From contig CAVSJA010000001.1 in NCBI GenBank assembly GCA_963728145.1, positions 310,001-374,000 on the forward strand: DNA of 64,000 bases, read 5' to 3'. The notes beneath the pieces are model-generated. The model worked only from the letters and a program-made list of their open reading frames with translations, was not told the DNA's origin and ran no database searches. Shown piece after piece: positions 63,747 to 64,000 of the stretch (positions are counted from its first letter, which is position 1; each line of letters starts with the position of its first letter). Position numbers and translations under genes: made by a program. The stretch comes from CAVSJA01 sp963728145 (GTDB lineage Bacteria > Bacteroidota > Bacteroidia > Chitinophagales > Chitinophagaceae).

Positions 63747-64000
63747 ATGAAAGAAGTAGTTATTATCTCAGCTGTCCGCACTCCCCTGGGTAGTTTTGGC
63801 GGCGCATTGAAAGAACTCTCCGCAACTAAACTAGGAGCTATTGCAATCAAGGGAGCATTGCAAAAGGCAAAACTCGAGCCTTCAAAAGTTCAGGATGTGT
63901 TAATGGGTTGTGTAATGCAGGCAAATCTCGGACAAGCGCCCGCCAGGCAAGCTGCAAAGTTTGCCGGACTTCCAAATGAAGTGAACACAACTACAGTCAA
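63747..64000 (+). CDS. Thiolase (acetyl-CoA acetyltransferase), 3' end cut by window
   Basis: Reading from the ATG at 63747: KEVVIISAVRTPLGSFGGAL, LGAIAIKGALQKAKLEPSK, VLMGCVMQANLGQAPARQAA, KFAGLPNEVNTTTV. This is the standard N-terminus of thiolases, which make or split acetoacetyl-CoA. The acylated Cys would come just after the window edge. 84 residues seen. Confidence 0.95.
   Translation, partial: MKEVVIISAVRTPLGSFGGALKELSATKLGAIAIKGALQKAKLEPSKVQDVLMGCVMQANLGQAPARQAAKFAGLPNEVNTTTV

Noticed and set aside
1..64000. tRNA, rRNA or known riboswitch
   Set aside because: No cloverleaf-type sequence, no conserved rRNA segment and no riboswitch consensus was recognised on either strand by eye.

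Overview
The window is chromosomal DNA from a member of the Bacteroidota, most likely a Chitinophagaceae-like soil or freshwater species. Supporting signs are a TTG / TAnnTTTG promoter (clearest before position 4919), starts with little or no Shine-Dalgarno sequence, many lipoprotein and export signals, a PKD-repeat surface protein with a type IX-like C-terminal domain, and a TPR histidine kinase with a LuxR-type regulator. No rRNA, tRNA, insertion sequence, prophage or CRISPR array was found. About 56 protein genes are supported; the first (pnp) and last (a thiolase) are cut by the window edges.

Layout. 1-7.9 kb is housekeeping: pnp, prmA, plsY, an M48 lipoprotein, an unknown protein, a CYTH protein and dnaG. 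8.1-17.6 kb is a sensing and surface block: the kinase and its regulator, then a tiny Cys-rich lipoprotein, a 24-turn beta-roll protein with a self-cleaving S74 chaperone domain, and a five-module PKD protein. A shared dyad about 77 bases before the kinase and before the lipoprotein suggests one regulon. 17.9-25 kb has a coiled-coil protein, an EF-G-like gene broken by two +1 shifts, and a minus-strand set of amidase, gluconate-dehydrogenase-type subunit 3 and GMC flavoprotein. 25.4-33 kb holds sialate O-acetylesterase, pullulanase, an M20 peptidase, OsmC and a methyltransferase. 33-43.5 kb is mostly minus strand: DUF1835, ECF sigma factor, a membrane protein, a phosphotriesterase-like protein, an SDR, P1 and M48 peptidases and a TolB-like propeller. 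43.7-64 kb holds two outer-membrane-type proteins, corA, DinB proteins, secreted coiled-coil proteins, a second M20 peptidase, a NamZ-like muramidase, a rhodanese, a threonine-aldolase-like enzyme, an adenylate-cyclase/TPR protein, CvfB, an FKBP, a DPP4-like peptidase, an SDR and a thiolase.

The most striking non-coding feature is a set of about 17 intergenic arrays built from short words repeated head to tail with a period of 7 (sometimes 8 or 9) bases. Most form two arms in opposite orientation around a spacer. The words differ completely from locus to locus, yet the architecture is the same, and the arms very often start at, or within a few bases of, a stop codon. One array encodes the C-terminus of a peptidase and another runs into the thiolase promoter. 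A pair of near-perfect palindromes at 50.5-50.7 kb differs at mirrored positions in both arms. These arrays are the best candidates here for something not described before.
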